Source: Pohlia nutans (lineage: Eukaryota; Streptophyta; Bryopsida; Bryales; Mniaceae). Taken from it: a stretch of DNA of 64,000 bases. The stretch covers positions 13,105,501 through 13,169,500 of the forward strand of contig CM040094.1 of the NCBI GenBank assembly GCA_022496805.1, in the 5' to 3' direction. Each line of letters starts with the position of its first letter. Position 1 is the stretch's first letter. Of this stretch, positions 44,353-56,109 are shown piece after piece. The notes beneath the pieces were generated by a model. That model saw only the letters and a list, made by a program, of their open reading frames with translations, did not search any database and had not been told where the DNA came from. The position numbers and the translations under genes were made by a program.

Positions 44353-47300
44353 ATGGCGGAGGAGATGGAGATGGAGATGGACAGATCGAAGGCAGTGTTG
44401 CTGTTGGGATCGCTGGCCGTGGCGTTCCTCTTGGGGTACCTGCTCCTCACCTTCAAGACTCGCAACAAGTCTCTGCCTCCGCTCGTGAGCTCCGGGGTCC
44501 CCTTCGTGGGCGGCTTGCTCAAGTTCGTGAAAGGACCCATCCCCCTCCTCAAGGAGCAGTACGCGCACCTCGGCAGCGTCTTCACTGTCAAGATCCTCAC
44601 TCGCAACATCACCTTCCTGCTCGGCCCCGAGGTCTCCGCGCATTTCTTCAAGGCGCAGGAAGCCGATTTGAGCCAACGGGAGGTTCGTGTGCACAATGCC
44701 ATACATTGCATGTTTTCATTTTTTGAACTTCCTTTCCATTTATTGATTTTTTATTTTTTTTCCATTGCAGGTATATCAATTCAACGTGCCTACATTTGGA
44801 CCTGGCGTTGTTTTCGATGTGGATTACTCCGTGCGCATGGAGCAGTTCCGGTTCTTCACTGAAGCGCTTACTGTTAAGCGCTTGAAGAGCTACGTGGAAA
44901 TGATGGTTGAAGAAGCTGAGGTAAACTAAGTCTTTGATCAACATTTTTTGTATTTTGTTCAACTTCTTCATGTGATTCATTTAGTACCACGAAGCTTAAC
45001 CCCTAATGGACCAAGAGTCCCATGTTTTTAGTAGACGTTTTGAGTGTGGAGTTCTGTTTTGTTTAATTACATGCAACGTTCTTCACTGGTTTTGGTGATC
45101 TAAAATTTGAATAATATCTTTCACAATATGATCAATTGAAAACCATGTATCCTTAGTCCTAGATTGAGTAGGGATTTTCTTTTGTTTAACGTTTCGTCAC
45201 TGATTCTAGTGGTGCAGAATTTGACCCCATTTGCATCATGTTTTTCTTGTTTCTTTATGGTTACATGATCTGAATGTGGGAATTTGGCAGTGTCGCTGAA
45301 CTCTGAAGATTTTGTTGTTTATCAATACCGTTGTTGTGGAGATGCAGATGTTTTTCTCCAAGTGGGGGGAGGAAGGCGAAGTGGACTTGAAAGAGGAGTT
45401 GGAGCAGCTCATTGTCAATACGGCCAGCCGGTGTTTGCTAGGTCAGGAGATTCGTAACAGTCACCTTGAGAAAGTCACCTCATTGTTCCATGATCTCGAT
45501 AATGGAATGCTTCCCATCAGTGTCATGTTCCCATACCTCCCAATCCCCGCTCACAAGCGCCGTGACAGGTTAGTCAATTTTTAACAAATGGACAATTTAT
45601 TCTGATTACAGCTTTGATCTCTTGGTTTTGGATCATGTATCTTTTGTATCATGTATATTTTCAGGCATGGATACATGATCATGTACTCCCTCCGTCCCAA
45701 AGTTATTGTCATGTTTGAAAGTCATGTTTGAAATTGCTTTTTTAAGTAGGTCAAAAAAAATACTTCCTTGTGGCTAATTTTATTTAGGATGCAATGAACA
45801 CATGCAATGTTCTTCAATCATTCTAGTGACATAATTTGGAACCTTTTTTAATCATGTTTCTTACAATATGATCAATGAAATCGGCTCAAAGAAATACCAA
45901 GCAAACAAGTTGGACAATAACTTTAGGACGGAGGGAGTATCTTTTTTGGAAGTTCTAACGAATTTGTGGCTCTGTTGATTTCAGGGCTCGCAAGGAAATT
46001 GCTGAGCTTTTTGCTAAGGTCATCAAGGAGCGAAAAGCCTCGGGGAAGTCCGAACCGGACATGCTTCAGGCTTTCATGGACTCCAAGTACCGATCTCTGG
46101 GACGGGGCACTACTGAAGAAGAATGTACTGGACTGCTCATTGCCGCCCTCTTTGCTGGACAGCACACAAGCTCCATCACCTCTACCTGGACCGGTGCCTA
46201 CCTCATGAAGTAAGCAACTCAATACCTCACAATTCTTTGCTTATTAAAATGATCTAGAGAAGGAGGTCTAAGTTGGAATTTGTTATTTTCTCTAACATCA
46301 CAAAAACGACCCTCGTCAATTTAGTATTAAAGTTAATAGGCATCAGGTTCATAGTCCTCGTGTTGTAATGTAAATGGTGATGTATCTCATTGACATATTA
46401 CATTTGCAACTACAGATGTCCCTCTCTATTATGACATGTTTGGGAAGCCCTAACTTCAAAGTGGCAGCCATGGATCAGTCACAGAAATGACTTGTCACAT
46501 GTGTATTGCTTGAGTGCAGGTCAAAAAAATCCACTCCTAAAAGAATTGACTCGTATTAAGCTCATTTTGATCCAAATTCTATAATTTTTTCTATATGCTT
46601 GGAAACTCACAAAATGAAAATAAAGCTATTGATTGTTTGAAGGAAAAACAAGCATTTTGTTGAGAAAATATTCAAATTTAAAACTTTAAAACTAATTTTA
46701 CAATTTTTCTAATTAGGATTTATTAAAAGATAAACTATTTTCGAATTGAAAAGTTGGATTGAAGGAAACTAAGATTAGGAATTCTCTTAATGTTAAATTG
46801 GAGATAAAATGTGCAAAGGAATGTTACAAATGACCAAAATGGGAAAAAATTGAGCTACTTATTATTTTCAAATGTGAATATCTCCATGCCAGAAGGATTT
46901 TTCTTTTTAGTAAAAAGAAATGTAGCATAAATCCCCCATTGTTAGCATTCTAGAACTGTAATTTTTATCAAATTTGAAGTGAAAATGCTTAATAGATAGT
47001 GCCTTTTATTGCGAATAATCCTTTTGAGCACATGTTATGGAGTGTCATATTAATGGAGGGTAGACTGTATCAAGTTAACATTAAGGCAACATTAACTTAA
47101 CATTATTTCAATATTGACCTAATGTCCTAGTAGATTAACACTAATAAATTTTTACAGTGGGGGATCTTCTGAGATGTGCAGTCTATGGCAGTAACGAGAA
47201 CTTATGAGTCCATTTTCTCTTCTTTCTTTTTCAGGTACAAGGAGTTCATGCCTGCAGTCATTGAAGAGCAGAAAGATATCATGCGGCGACACGGCAGCCA

Positions 47301-47902
47301 TGTGGACTATGATGTTCTTTCTGAGATGAGCGCACTCCACCGAGCCATGAAGGAAGCCTTGCGTCTTCACCCTCCTCTGATCATGCTTCTCCGACAGAAC
47401 CACCGCGATTTTGAGGTTACGAGCAGGGAAGGGAAGACATTCACTGTTCCAAAGGGGCACATTGTGGGAACCTCACCCGCATTTGCCAATCGTTTGCCGT
47501 ATGTTTACAAGGACCCGGACACGTACAACCCGGATCGGTTTGCCCCTGGAAATGAGGAGGACGTGAAGGCAGGCCAATTCTCCTACATTTCCTTTGGCGG
47601 AGGTCGGCACGGCTGCCTTGGTGAAACCTTTGCTTACATGCAGGTGAGTGTTGCATGTATTATCTGTTTCCCTTTCCATGTTTTGATATCTGTATTATCT
47701 GGTTTCCATGTGGGAAATGAATACCTCGTGACGAGCTACAATGATTGGCATGCAGGTTAAAACTGTATGGAGCTATCTGCTTCAACATTTTGAAATAGAG
47801 CTGGCTGGTCCTTTTCCGGAGGTGGACTGGAATGCCATGGTGGTGGGAATCAAAGGAAAAGTGATGGTTCATTACAAGCGACGTCAACTACAATGCGAAT
47901 AA
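44353..47902 (+). CDS. CYP51G1: Obtusifoliol (sterol) 14-alpha-demethylase, CYP51G (6 exons)
   Basis: An ER-anchored cytochrome P450 that removes the 14-alpha-methyl group of obtusifoliol in plant sterol synthesis. Exons: 44353-44682, 44771-44920, 45348-45568, 45985-46209, 47235-47643, 47756-47902; 1482 nt, 493 residues, with all junctions in phase. Residues about 13-33 (VLLLGSLAVAFLLGYLLLTF) form the membrane anchor, followed by LPPLVSSGVPFVGG. CYP51-specific stretches are VPTFGPGVVFDVDYSVR and LPISVMFPYLPIPAH. The I-helix reads AALFAGQHTSSI, the K-helix EALRLHPP, and the heme loop FSYISFGGGRHGCLG with the heme cysteine at about residue 436. The WNAMVVGIKGKVMV end is typical. Start chosen: the ATG at 44353, giving the normal length; the open frame extends upstream without a conserved extension. 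Introns 2 and 3 carry MITEs. Confidence 0.96.
44996..45165 (+). mobile_element. Family B MITE in CYP51 intron 2, decayed
   Basis: Starts TTAACCCCTAATGGACCAAGA and ends near CCATGTATCCTTAGTCC. The right TTAA terminus is lost and the interior is shortened. Confidence 0.65.
45686..45937. mobile_element. Stowaway MITE in CYP51 intron 3
   Basis: The inverted ends CTCCCTCCGTCCCAAAGTTA and TAACTTTAGGACGGAGGGAG are the classic Stowaway (Tc1/mariner) terminus, flanked by TA on both sides. 252 bp, non-coding. The middle (about 45785-45880) contains a piece resembling family B ('catgcaatgttcttcaatcattctagtgaca'). Confidence 0.93.
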
Positions 47903-48536
47903 GCTTCGTGGGCGAGCTTTTTGGCTTCATTTATAATTCTTGGGGACAGTCCGTTGCTTGACTTTTAGACATTGGTGCAGGCTGCAGTGAACCCACCCCC
48001 TTTGTATGAGGTAATGTGATTCAGCTCCTTCATTTATAAAAACGTAGCCAAATGCGAAATGGCATTGTAGAATAGGAACCCGATTATACTGGGGGGGGAT
48101 TTTCTCACCTAGAAAATGCCAATCATTTCACAGAGAAGCTCCTGCTGTTCTCCCTTTGGTACCATGATGTGAGGTATCTTTAAATATATGGTGAGGAGGC
48201 AGCCATGAGCGACGTTATTTTTCAATTTTTGTGCTCTTGAAAGTACAGCTTGGCTTCAGTAGAGATTTTGCCAACACAATTCAATATCTTGTCGTCAATC
48301 TCTCAGGATTTTGAGGTTTTGGATGGACATCTGAATGCTTAAGAGAATGGATGTGTTTTTTTTTGTGTGAGTTTTTTTCTTGGGGTTGAAAACACTTGTT
48401 GACAATTTGAACCCAGGTTGGCAAGCCCCAAAGGGTCTCGTATTAAAGTTTTTTTGGTCTCCAGTTCAGCCCAGGTTGTTAAAACTTAAAAGTGAACTTG
48501 GATTTGGTGCGGCGCCCGTCTGACACTTATTGACCA
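47903..48536. other. CYP51 3' flank
   Basis: Contains the likely 3' UTR of CYP51. No other gene is recognised. Confidence 0.5.
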
Positions 48537-48982
48537 CTTGAGTAGTCTGTCACAACAGAATGTACTGTTCACATGTGAAAATATTTTTTGTGCATTGTTT
48601 GACGTAGGATATGTCAGTCACTTGAGTATTCTGTGACAACAGAAAGTACCGGTTACATGTGATTTTTTTTCTGGTGCATTTGTTTGGCCTAGGATAAGGT
48701 AGAAGCACCAGAAACTGTTAAACTGTTAGATACCAATTGTGGTCAGTGATCTCAGAACCACTTTATGACATTTAGAACATTATGCGACCTCCCACATAAA
48801 TGATATCTACTTTTGGTAATTACTTTTGGTACCCAGTGCTGGTATTTACTTTTGGTACCCAGTGCATATAATATTCTATAATATCCGGCAATACCCTTTA
48901 CATAAATGATATCTACTTTTGGTATTTACTTTTGGTACCCAGTGCATATAATATTCTAAAATATCCGGCAATACCCTTTATA
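48537..48982. repeat. Two short tandem duplications
   Basis: About 48537-48615 and 48616-48700 share 'cacttgagta.tctgt(c/g)acaacagaa'. About 48798-48900 and 48901-48982 share 'ataaatgatatctacttttgg', 'tttacttttggtacccagtg' and 'atccggcaataccctttata'. Within the first of these, 'ttacttttggtacccagtgc' is itself doubled. Confidence 0.8.
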
Positions 48983-50612
48983 TACTAAGGTGATATCTGT
49001 GGATATCACCTCATGAAGTTGCTACATATTTATATCATGATGAGCATTCTTGTTACATTTCAGAAAACTAAAATCATTTCCTTTCTTTGCATGTTTAGCA
49101 GCCCCATTTTTTGGCTAGAAATCCAACGAATTTCAGACAGTTTTGAGATCAGTGATTGTGGTCACCTATAAAAACATCTGTTTCAACTTGAGGAGTTCCC
49201 AATCTAGTTATCACAAGCATTAATTATGAATGCCAAGTTAGCAATCTTATTGGATTAGAAATGAAAGACAGTTTTTGGTGCACCTTCTAACATCAGTAGT
49301 GGTTTGTGCATATTAAGTTTGAAAATTCATAACAAAATCATACATTGCGAAAAAAATTAATTAAAAATTAAGCTTGGTTATTAAACCCAAAGTTTTATGT
49401 GCTACAATTTTTTTATCATTGAAAGTCAGCGCTCCATGTAGGTTGAAATGCTTAAACTGACGGCAACTGTACCCCTTACCTTATGTCAATATTTGCATCC
49501 ATAACCACCCCTTGCTCAAAAACTGTCCAACTGCCTAAAATGAAGATGTTTATTATGAAGAAGATGTACATCATCTCCCCATTAGAAACAAGCATTTGTA
49601 AATATGCCTACTTGCAATTAGTGGCTGTTATGGGTGCACAAACCTTAGTGGATGATAAATATCATAGTTGGTAAGCTTTGGATCAAAGGGCATTTCGAGG
49701 AATTATGAGAGATTTTGGACCCCAAATATATAGGTACAGTTCCCTTCATTAGAACAAGGTTATGTAAATCCATTCACCAAATTCATACACCAAATGCTTA
49801 GTCTTGAGTCCATCATTCAAGTTTATGTGCATAGGTCACTTGCAAAAATGGAATTTAGCAACATCTATCTACTAATGGCTCATAATTCCGTATACAAAAC
49901 CCTGCAATATAAATCAGTTTGAATGAATACATATTCCTGCCATGGTGGATAACCCTGATGTTGGCTTCTAATATCCACCGACAGTTTTTGAAATTCTGAA
50001 TCTGGTCCATACTCATATAACTCAAGATTCTCACTTCACATGGTTGCATGAACTTTTGAAACCACTTGCTTGAATCAATTATCAAATCAATGTAGTAACT
50101 CATAGTATTCCAAGAATTCACTACAGGATTTAGACACTAGTAGCAGACATGTCGTTTTTCATTCTCCATTTTGTGGAAACAATGAATAGTACTGAATATT
50201 ATGTTCATATATTTGTCATCTTGTGACCAAAACCACTCACCAACACTGACACAGTCCATGTGCTTGGCTCGGTTTCATTCCTTTCTCACTTATAGTAAGT
50301 GAAAAATGACACATTTCCTACTAGTGAGACTTTGCCAAAGTAGAGGGATCCTAAGGAACTAAAATCAGCTTCAAAATTGGATATCCTGAAGCTGGATTTC
50401 AAGTTTCATCTAACTAAGCACATGAATCTCTACAAAAATAATAATGGGTACACTAACTGTCACTTAGCGAAACCGTAACATTTAGTGACCTGTACAGAAA
50501 GTTAAATCCCAAAGCCAGCAAACCGCGACGGTGCCGATCAGTGACTTTTTCTTTTTGTTGCAAATTAGCCAGACTAGCAAACACCCTGTTGCAATGCACC
50601 AACATTGCATTG
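48983..50612. other. Intergenic DNA without a recognised feature
   Basis: AT-rich; short open frames only (49483-49674, 49855-50121) with no motifs. No transposon boundary was recognised. Confidence 0.5.
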
Positions 50613-50805
50613 GGAACGTGGGAACTAATTGGGAACACAAAAATAACATGGGAACTTTGGGTAAGGAAAGAGAACTTTGGGTAAGGAAAGAGAACTTGGG
50701 AACATTAGGGAATGCTAGAGAACGTGAAGGGAACGTTGGGGAATGGATGTGAAGCTTTGGTGAACATCATGGGAACTGTGGAGAACGATTTGTGAACATG
50801 ATGAA
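50613..50805 (+). repeat. Degenerate GGGAAC-type tandem repeat
   Basis: GGGAAC, GAGAAC and GTGAAC motifs recur roughly every 10-20 bases (about a dozen times). A perfect doubling of 'aactttgggtaaggaaagag' is at about 50654-50695. The strand is almost free of cytosine. Confidence 0.8.
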
Positions 50806-51697
50806 AAACTGGATGAAAGGCATGGATGTGGAATATGGATGATTTTGTGACTTGGTATCGTGACGGATACCAAGTAGGGTAGGGACATGGTATCGTGACG
50901 TTGTGTATTTAATATAAGAGATTGCTTCATAAAATCTGATTGATACAAATGATTTTTGAAAGAATAAAAGAATAAAAGCCAAATTTTGTACATAAAGTCA
51001 ACATGTGTAGCCTCTTTAAACCTACGTATCATTTAGGTAGGTATTGCCTAAATAGCATCTAGATAGCACATGTGTATTACTCTAATATTACCTATATCTA
51101 TTAATATGAAAACAACATCCAAGGAGACTCAATTGCTTTCCAAGCTATGGAAAAGTTGCAAAATTGCAAAATTGTCTCTTGACAAAAAGAAAATGAAAGA
51201 ATCACTAGTGTACATAGGTTGAAGAAAGTTGATAATGGAACTGTAAAGTACCTCCACTCAAATGTCGTTTAACATTCTATACACAATTGAGTTATTGTAA
51301 AGTCACCAGAGGGTAGCCAATCTGCAACATGAAGTTTTTGGCCTTGATATAGATTTTTTGATACATACTCATGCAAGCCATCAAGCTCCTTCCCTTGGGG
51401 GAGCATGAGGTTAGTGTGGGGTGCGTGGAGATTCCTCCATGGGAACTCAAGTTAGGGTTTGGAGGAGCTTCTCTTGTGTTGGGGAGGCTCAAGGTTTGAA
51501 TCTACCTAACAACGCAGTGTTTTGTGATTGATTGAAAAAAAGAGAGCTAGAACTCATTTTTTCCGCCTTTCAAGCTAAAAAATGAATTTTGTCCTGTCTT
51601 TCCTCTTGTGGAAATTTTTTGCTTGACTTTACGGATAACTCTAATGTTAAATTCCAAAGCTCGCAAACTCTACAAGATGATGCTCACAAGAGAAGCA

Positions 51698-51915
51698 GGG
51701 ATTCATGGTTTTAAAAATGCATGACAAATTCAATCGATCATATTGTAAAAAATATAATTCAAATGAGATCAAATTTTATATCATTGGGATCAACAAAAAA
51801 ACATTCCAGAAGTTAATCAAGTGTTGTTGAACAAAAGGAACTCCGCTGAAAATCTACTCAAAAATGCTATATACAATGAGGCCCAATTCGGGCTCCTTGG
51901 TCCTTTAGGAGTTAA
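51698..51915 (-). mobile_element. Family B MITE, left end missing
   Basis: Starts at GGGATTCATGG without the TTAACCCCTAAAGG terminus and ends CTTGGTCCTTTAGGAGTTAA. The interior is full family B. Confidence 0.75.
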
Positions 51916-52149
51916 TACACTGAACACACAGGTCTGTCGAAGAAAATTATAATGAAGTACAAAGTAGCGGCCTCCACTGAAACCCCCTAATTCTTCTGCT
52001 CAAACCTCGGCTCAAACAGAAAGTTAATCCCAAAGGCTGCAAGACTAGTTAAACTGCATTGAGCCTGACTATGCTGATGAACAGGTACTGTACTGTACAA
52101 GTTCAATCCGATATCTTATTTCTATACTGAATCTACATAATATTCAGTA

Positions 52150-52600
52150 GCCTTCATGCCCACCCTTCATGCCCACTGCATAACATTCAGTAGCTTTGTG
52201 ACTATTGCCTTCTCCCCAACAGAATGATGTAGGATATTCCTCATCACATTAGCAGCTATGGGGCAAGGTGGCACTAAGTAAGAGCAACTAACCATGGTGA
52301 ATAGTAATCGAAAGCACTCACTCAATCAAAATTCAACAATGTCCTATAAATAATTGTTTATTTGATTCAATAGTCCATTCAATTACAAATCACCAGTCAC
52401 TCCGTAATTATATAAAGATGGATGAAACTAAGAAGGCAGCCTTCTTGAACGCTACTGAATGTTATGTGCCTTAATTTCCTTCATGCACTTTGCTCATCAC
52501 CTACCTTGAGCCTCCACTTGTCCACTTAGCTACTGATGCAGTATTGTTGGGTGTGGAATATTCCACACCATCTACTGCAGAACCAATGCAGAGACAGTAC
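52150..52600. repeat. Dispersed repeat related to 39971-40440
   Basis: Contains 'ataacattcagtagc' (52170-52195), 'ctactgaatgttatgt', 'tgcactttgctcatcacctac' and 'gtgtggaatattccacacca', the reverse complement of parts of 39971-40440. Order and orientation partly differ, so it has been rearranged. Confidence 0.6.
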
Positions 52601-52925
52601 ATTGATACTACTCAATGGTATGTATACGCAAATGACTATGCCTGCCAAAGCAAAAAAAAGTGAGCGGTAAGGTTACTATACGGTTTCTATCATGTATAGA
52701 CTGAGGATTTGAAAGCAGTAAAAGCGCCATCATTCATTCTCCATTATATACAAGACGATGCCGATGTTGACAAGGGAAGCGACATTAATTGTGTGCTACG
52801 CACGTAGTACTGTAACCAAAGAAAAACTGATGGAAGGAATAATTATTAATTAACACACATTCACAAATCTCCCAGAAGAATTGCAAACTGAGTTCAACCA
52901 GGAATTAACAAGAAGTTAAACGAAT

Positions 52926-53163
52926 TTAACCCCTAAAGGACCAAGGATTTATGGTTCTACAATGACAACTTCAATCAATCATATTGTGAAAAGTATAATT
53001 TAGATGGGACCAAATTTCATATCACCAAAACCACTAAAAACATTGTATGTGCTCATCAAGAAACAAATAAATTTTAACAAGAGGAAGTCCACACAAGACC
53101 TACTCAAAACTACTAAAAAAAACATGAGGCCTGATTTGGGCTTCTTGGTCTTTTAGGGGTTAA
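52926..53163 (-). mobile_element. Family B TTAA MITE, full length
   Basis: 238 bp, TTAACCCCTAAAGGACCAAGG to CTTGGTCTTTTAGGGGTTAA, both TTAA copies intact. Confidence 0.9.
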
Positions 53164-53252
53164 AGAGCTGTCCCTAAATGGACTCCTACACAGCTCGAAT
53201 CGTTTCCGATTGAATTGCAACTCGCAACTGAATGAATGAATCAAGCTTCAGT

Positions 53253-53400
53253 TGACCAAATCACTGCCAAGTAAATGGTACAAGAATGATGGTGAATTCA
53301 TGGTGAACACTTGTTAAATTGAGCAATCACTTCAATTTAGCAAGTGTTCAGCACGAATTCACCATCATTTTTGTACCATTTACTACCTGGTGAATGTGTC
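53253..53400. mobile_element. Foldback MITE, family H, copy 1
   Basis: Arms 'aaatggtacaagaatgatgg' ... 'aacacttg(t/c)taaattgag' and their complements fold on each other around a short centre. Outer bases are CACTGCCAAGTAAATGG on the left and CCATTTACTACCTGGTGAAT on the right. The second copy is at 59089-59283. Confidence 0.8.
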
Positions 53401-53662
53401 AACGTTCCCAGAGCAAGCAGCATACAGATATTCCGATCAACAGTCACGACTGATATATCAACAATTAAGCAGCTAGCTAGCTAGGGGTTCGATCAAGCTC
53501 GAGATCGATGCAATTGATGAAACAATATTGTGTAGTTACAAATATTAAGATCATCGTGTGAATTAACGCTGGGTTTGCAATTAATTTCATATGCAAGCTT
53601 CAACTGGCCGGTCTTTGACTGTAAATTCACAAACACTGTAAGTCCTACCGACGATCCACAAG

Positions 53663-53904
53663 TTAACCCTTAAAGGACATATGCTTTTCCAATTCCACAC
53701 CCAAAATCTCTTTTAAACTCCATTTTACGCATGATTTTCTTTCTAATTTCCTTTGGTTCTATTCTAAAGAAGTATAGATCCCTCAAAGGTGCCCGGTTTG
53801 GCATTAAAAAAACCCTATTTGGTGCAACGGAGTAAAAGTTATGAGCAAGATTCTCCCAAAATACTATCAAGCCCGTGGGACTTGCATTGTTCTTTAAGGG
53901 TTAA
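53663..53904. mobile_element. TTAA MITE, family G
   Basis: 242 bp, inverted ends TTAACCCTTAAAGGACA and TTCTTTAAGGGTTAA, TTAA on both sides. The right part ('aagcccgtgggacttgc') resembles the right end of family C at 8574-8920. Confidence 0.82.
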
Positions 53905-54060
53905 GGGCATCATTTCTCTTGAAATTAAGTTACTCATGTGGTAATGAAGTTACTCATGAGGGAAGTGATAGACCAAGGGTCTATGCCTAAGTTACTGGCA
54001 TATGGTAATTAAGTTACTCATGAGGGAACTGATAAACCAAGAGTCTATGACTTCAAATTA
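53905..54060. repeat. Imperfect tandem repeat 'aagttactcatgaggga'
   Basis: The block 'aagttactcatgagggaa.tgata.accaag.gtctatg' occurs twice (about 53947 and 54012), with a further partial unit at about 53928. Confidence 0.7.
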
Positions 54061-55395
54061 GTTAGAACACCAAAGTGATAGTCTAGTTAGCCTGTACATA
54101 TTCTAGGTATGTAGACAGACGGTACTAGAACTATAAGTGTGGCTTAGTGGGTGAAGGAGAATTGGACAAGATCTCACTTCTACGGTTGGGTGGCAAGTCA
54201 CATAATAAACATTGTTTACCTTCTATGCACATTATCTTTCTTAATTTAACACTTTCTTCATCAGAGTAGGCTGTCGGTGACATTCAACACTAAGTCGACA
54301 AGAATGGTGATAATTCAATTATGAATTATTGATCCGGTAACTTACCTTTCACTATTGCAAATGTTCTTTTATTAATGGTAGTTAATTACAGACTGCAAAA
54401 AACTGAGGGAGTGGGAACATCGTAGTCTTACAAGAAGCTGCCTTTTAAGTTAGTTTCATTCACCTTTATATATGGAGTGACCAGTGATTTGTAATTGAAT
54501 GGGCTATTGAATCAAATAAACAATTGTAGGACATTGTTGAATTGTGATTGAGTGCATGTGATTACTGCTCACTATGGTAGATTGCTCTGACTTGCTTGAT
54601 GCCATGTGTCCCCATAGCTACTGATGTGATGTGGAATATTCCACATCATTCTGTTGGGGGAAGGCTACACTCACAAAGGCTATTGAATGTTATGGAATTA
54701 GCGCGCTATGCATCACCCACTTGGAACTCCATTGGCGAGGTGGGAGAAGTAATGCAAGGACTGGTCATAACTTTACCATCAGAGTGGATGCATTAGTAGA
54801 AATGGTAGCGCTCTCTAGGGACATGCTCAGGCAAAATCACTGTGCATGCGTGGAATTGGGCACTACTTGTTTGGGCATTTTCCTCAGTAGCTATTGCATT
54901 GTCTACCGAGGCCGGCTTGAAGTCTTGAACAAATTTTCTGGATCGAATTCTCCTACTTCCGAGGCTTGATCTGAAATTAAAACAAATGAGTGCAATTCAC
55001 GAGGTCCTGAGGCTGAACATGCAATAACGACTGTGGGCAAATCTCACCATCAAGGCTGCACCACCTAGGCCTACATAAGCACACAGAGGCAGGACCCTCA
55101 TGCCATAATCACAATTTCTCAGTGAGATCCATTAGAGCTTCTAGTAGAGCTTCACCTAATTAGATTGTGTGCACTAAGGACCGGAAAACATTGGACTCTG
55201 GTAACGTACATCAACATTTCTTGGCCTAAGTACTTTGCATATATATATATATATATATATATGTAACTCATGTAACTATTGTAATGCGCAATTTGTCTAT
55301 AATTTGTGCAGGTTGCATCTAGATATCAAATTGCGGAAGTGCCAAATTGCAGAGTAGTATTGATTGTTGAGACTAAGTTGAAACTACTACTAGTC
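54061..55395. other. Upstream region of the RING gene
   Basis: No gene is recognised. An open frame at 54631-54969 overlaps the dispersed GGAATATTCC repeat and shows no family features. A (AT)12 microsatellite lies at 55239-55262. An acceptor-like TTTGTGCAG at 55309 suggests that the RING gene may have an upstream non-coding or short coding exon. Confidence 0.45.
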
Positions 55396-56109
55396 ATGTT
55401 ATGGAACACGACCTCCGACATTGTCAATGACAAATCAGACCTACGACGTTCAAAGCAAAATGATGTGTCGAAGTGCCATATCTGCTGGGAGCCTCCAACG
55501 GATCCAGTTGCAACGTCGTGTGGGCATGTCTTTTGCTGGCCATGCATATACCAATTGTTCCTAAACGGACCCAAGCCGAGCCACTGCCCAGTTTGCAGAC
55601 ACATCTTGAAGGCAGACCTCGACATCAGATCTCTCTACAGCAGTGGAGTTCGTGGTGCAGGTCCAAGTGACGGTAGCCCAACTGAGAGTACTGCAACTTT
55701 AGACAGCATCATCCCACCGCGCCCCAACAATCCGTTGGTCAGGGGTCCTGCAAGTATAGAAAGTTTAGCCGAGGAGCATCGCAAAGATGCAGGAGTTGAC
55801 TACATCACACTGCAGGCATCAGCACGGTTGGCGTCATCTCAGGGGTTCACCTTGCATATCACGTCAGGCGCTGTACTCAGTGGAAATGGGAGGCCGATAG
55901 GCGAGCTATTTGCCCACGTCAGTGATCTGGAGACGGAGAGAGCTGATTTGCAACATCGGAATAACGAATGTTATAGGATCGACTTGCGGCAAATAATTGA
56001 AGCTGTCGATTCGAAAGCCGAAATGTGTGAACAGATTATAAGTTTGCAGCGACAGTTGGATCACGCAAATAGCTTGCTACCACCTGGGTGGAACAATGAC
56101 TTATCATGA
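55396..56109 (+). CDS. C3HC4 RING finger protein, RMA/RNF5-like RING
   Basis: Likely a ubiquitin E3 ligase. From the first ATG in frame (55396) it has 237 residues. The RING (about residues 28-75) shows CHICWEPPTDPVATSCGH, VFCWPCIYQLF and CPVCR, matching the RMA/RNF5 subgroup. The rest is unlike that group: RMA proteins end in a membrane anchor, but here no hydrophobic segment is present. Instead the C-terminal about 60 residues (FAHVSDLETERADLQHRN to LQRQLDHANSLL) look like a coiled coil. The open frame extends 30 codons upstream without an ATG, to a possible acceptor at 55309, so the true start may lie in an earlier exon. Single-exon from 55396 to the stop. Confidence 0.8.
   Translation: MLWNTTSDIVNDKSDLRRSKQNDVSKCHICWEPPTDPVATSCGHVFCWPCIYQLFLNGPKPSHCPVCRHILKADLDIRSLYSSGVRGAGPSDGSPTESTATLDSIIPPRPNNPLVRGPASIESLAEEHRKDAGVDYITLQASARLASSQGFTLHITSGAVLSGNGRPIGELFAHVSDLETERADLQHRNNECYRIDLRQIIEAVDSKAEMCEQIISLQRQLDHANSLLPPGWNNDLS

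Noticed and set aside
3887..53163. CRISPR-like interpretation of the dispersed repeats
   Set aside because: Repeats are long, scattered and TTAA-bounded, with no regular spacers; the genome is eukaryotic.
54631..54969. 112-codon open frame upstream of the RING gene
   Set aside because: It overlaps a dispersed repeat, has no recognisable motif, and no splice link to the RING frame could be shown.
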